Notes under the pieces: generated by a model
Database searches by the model: none
Seen by the model: the letters and a program-made list of their open reading frames with translations, nothing else
What the model was told of the DNA's origin: nothing
Program-made: the position numbers and the translations under genes
In this document: piece after piece, positions 63,933 to 64,000 of the stretch
Position numbering within the stretch: the first letter of the stretch is position 1
Layout: every line of letters starts with the position of its first letter
Assembly (NCBI RefSeq): GCF_016135805.1
Contig: NZ_JADWOX010000005.1
Span: 219,017-283,016 of the forward strand
Direction: 5' to 3'
Source of the DNA: Caulobacter hibisci
GTDB taxonomy: Bacteria; Pseudomonadota; Alphaproteobacteria; Caulobacterales; Caulobacteraceae
DNA: 64,000 nucleotides

Positions 63933-64000
<68 letters not shown>

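Overview
The window looks like chromosomal DNA from a Caulobacter-type alphaproteobacterium. It is very GC-rich. It carries a flagellar cluster in the Caulobacter arrangement (fliF-fliG-fliH-fliN-flbD with flhA, sciP, and fliK-flgD-flgE divergent from flgK-flgL), with FlbD and SciP, two regulators known from the Caulobacter cell-cycle/flagellar hierarchy. No tRNA, rRNA, CRISPR, integrase or IS element was found. About sixty protein genes can be supported. Three families of intergenic inverted repeats recur. The last 68 bases are a poly-G run that looks like a sequencing or assembly artefact.

Layout. 1-5.5 kb: end of an RND efflux pump gene, a MocR-type regulator with a perfect 15-bp-arm operator, DUF983 and iron-permease-family membrane proteins, then a GC-poor two-gene unit (RusA-like nuclease plus a PD-(D/E)XK/HEPN-like protein), a PHA-system protein and a small membrane protein. 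5.5-12.7 kb: dipeptide epimerase, dicarboxylate/amino-acid symporter, murC-(159-aa immunity-like gene)-murB, and lepA. 12.8-16.3 kb: small secreted proteins, GST, GNAT and a GH43-like enzyme. 16.3-32 kb: flagellar cluster. The class II-type genes (basal body, switch, export, FlbD) are on the minus strand. The hook and hook-filament-junction genes diverge from a 415-bp control region holding two sigma-54 promoters, an IHF site and candidate FlbD elements.

32-43 kb: mnmA, a phosphoribosyltransferase, a zinc-ribbon protein, the coupled ftsE-ftsX-ydcF-plsC string, a ChaC-like cyclotransferase, a DUF2125 protein, and an aromatic amino acid operon (chorismate mutase-hisC-tyrA) bracketed by two copies of one repeat family. 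43-47 kb: flavin oxidoreductase, Rieske oxygenase and a BetI-like TetR regulator. 47-54.6 kb: a possible peptide-scavenging unit (TonB receptor, amino acid permease, secreted amidohydrolase) and a TPR-sulfotransferase. 54.7-63.8 kb: a polyamine uptake and gamma-glutamyl-putrescine catabolic operon (potH-potI-potG-puuD-spuC-WD40 gene-puuA-puuB), with a periplasmic WD40 gene coupled into it and a palindromic repeat inside it.

Best candidates for undescribed biology are the RusA-like/PD-(D/E)XK-HEPN gene pair (3676-4763), the immunity-like gene coupled on both sides inside murC-murB (8913-9392), and the WD40 gene inside the polyamine operon (57460-58626). All functional proposals here come from reading the sequence; no database search was run.
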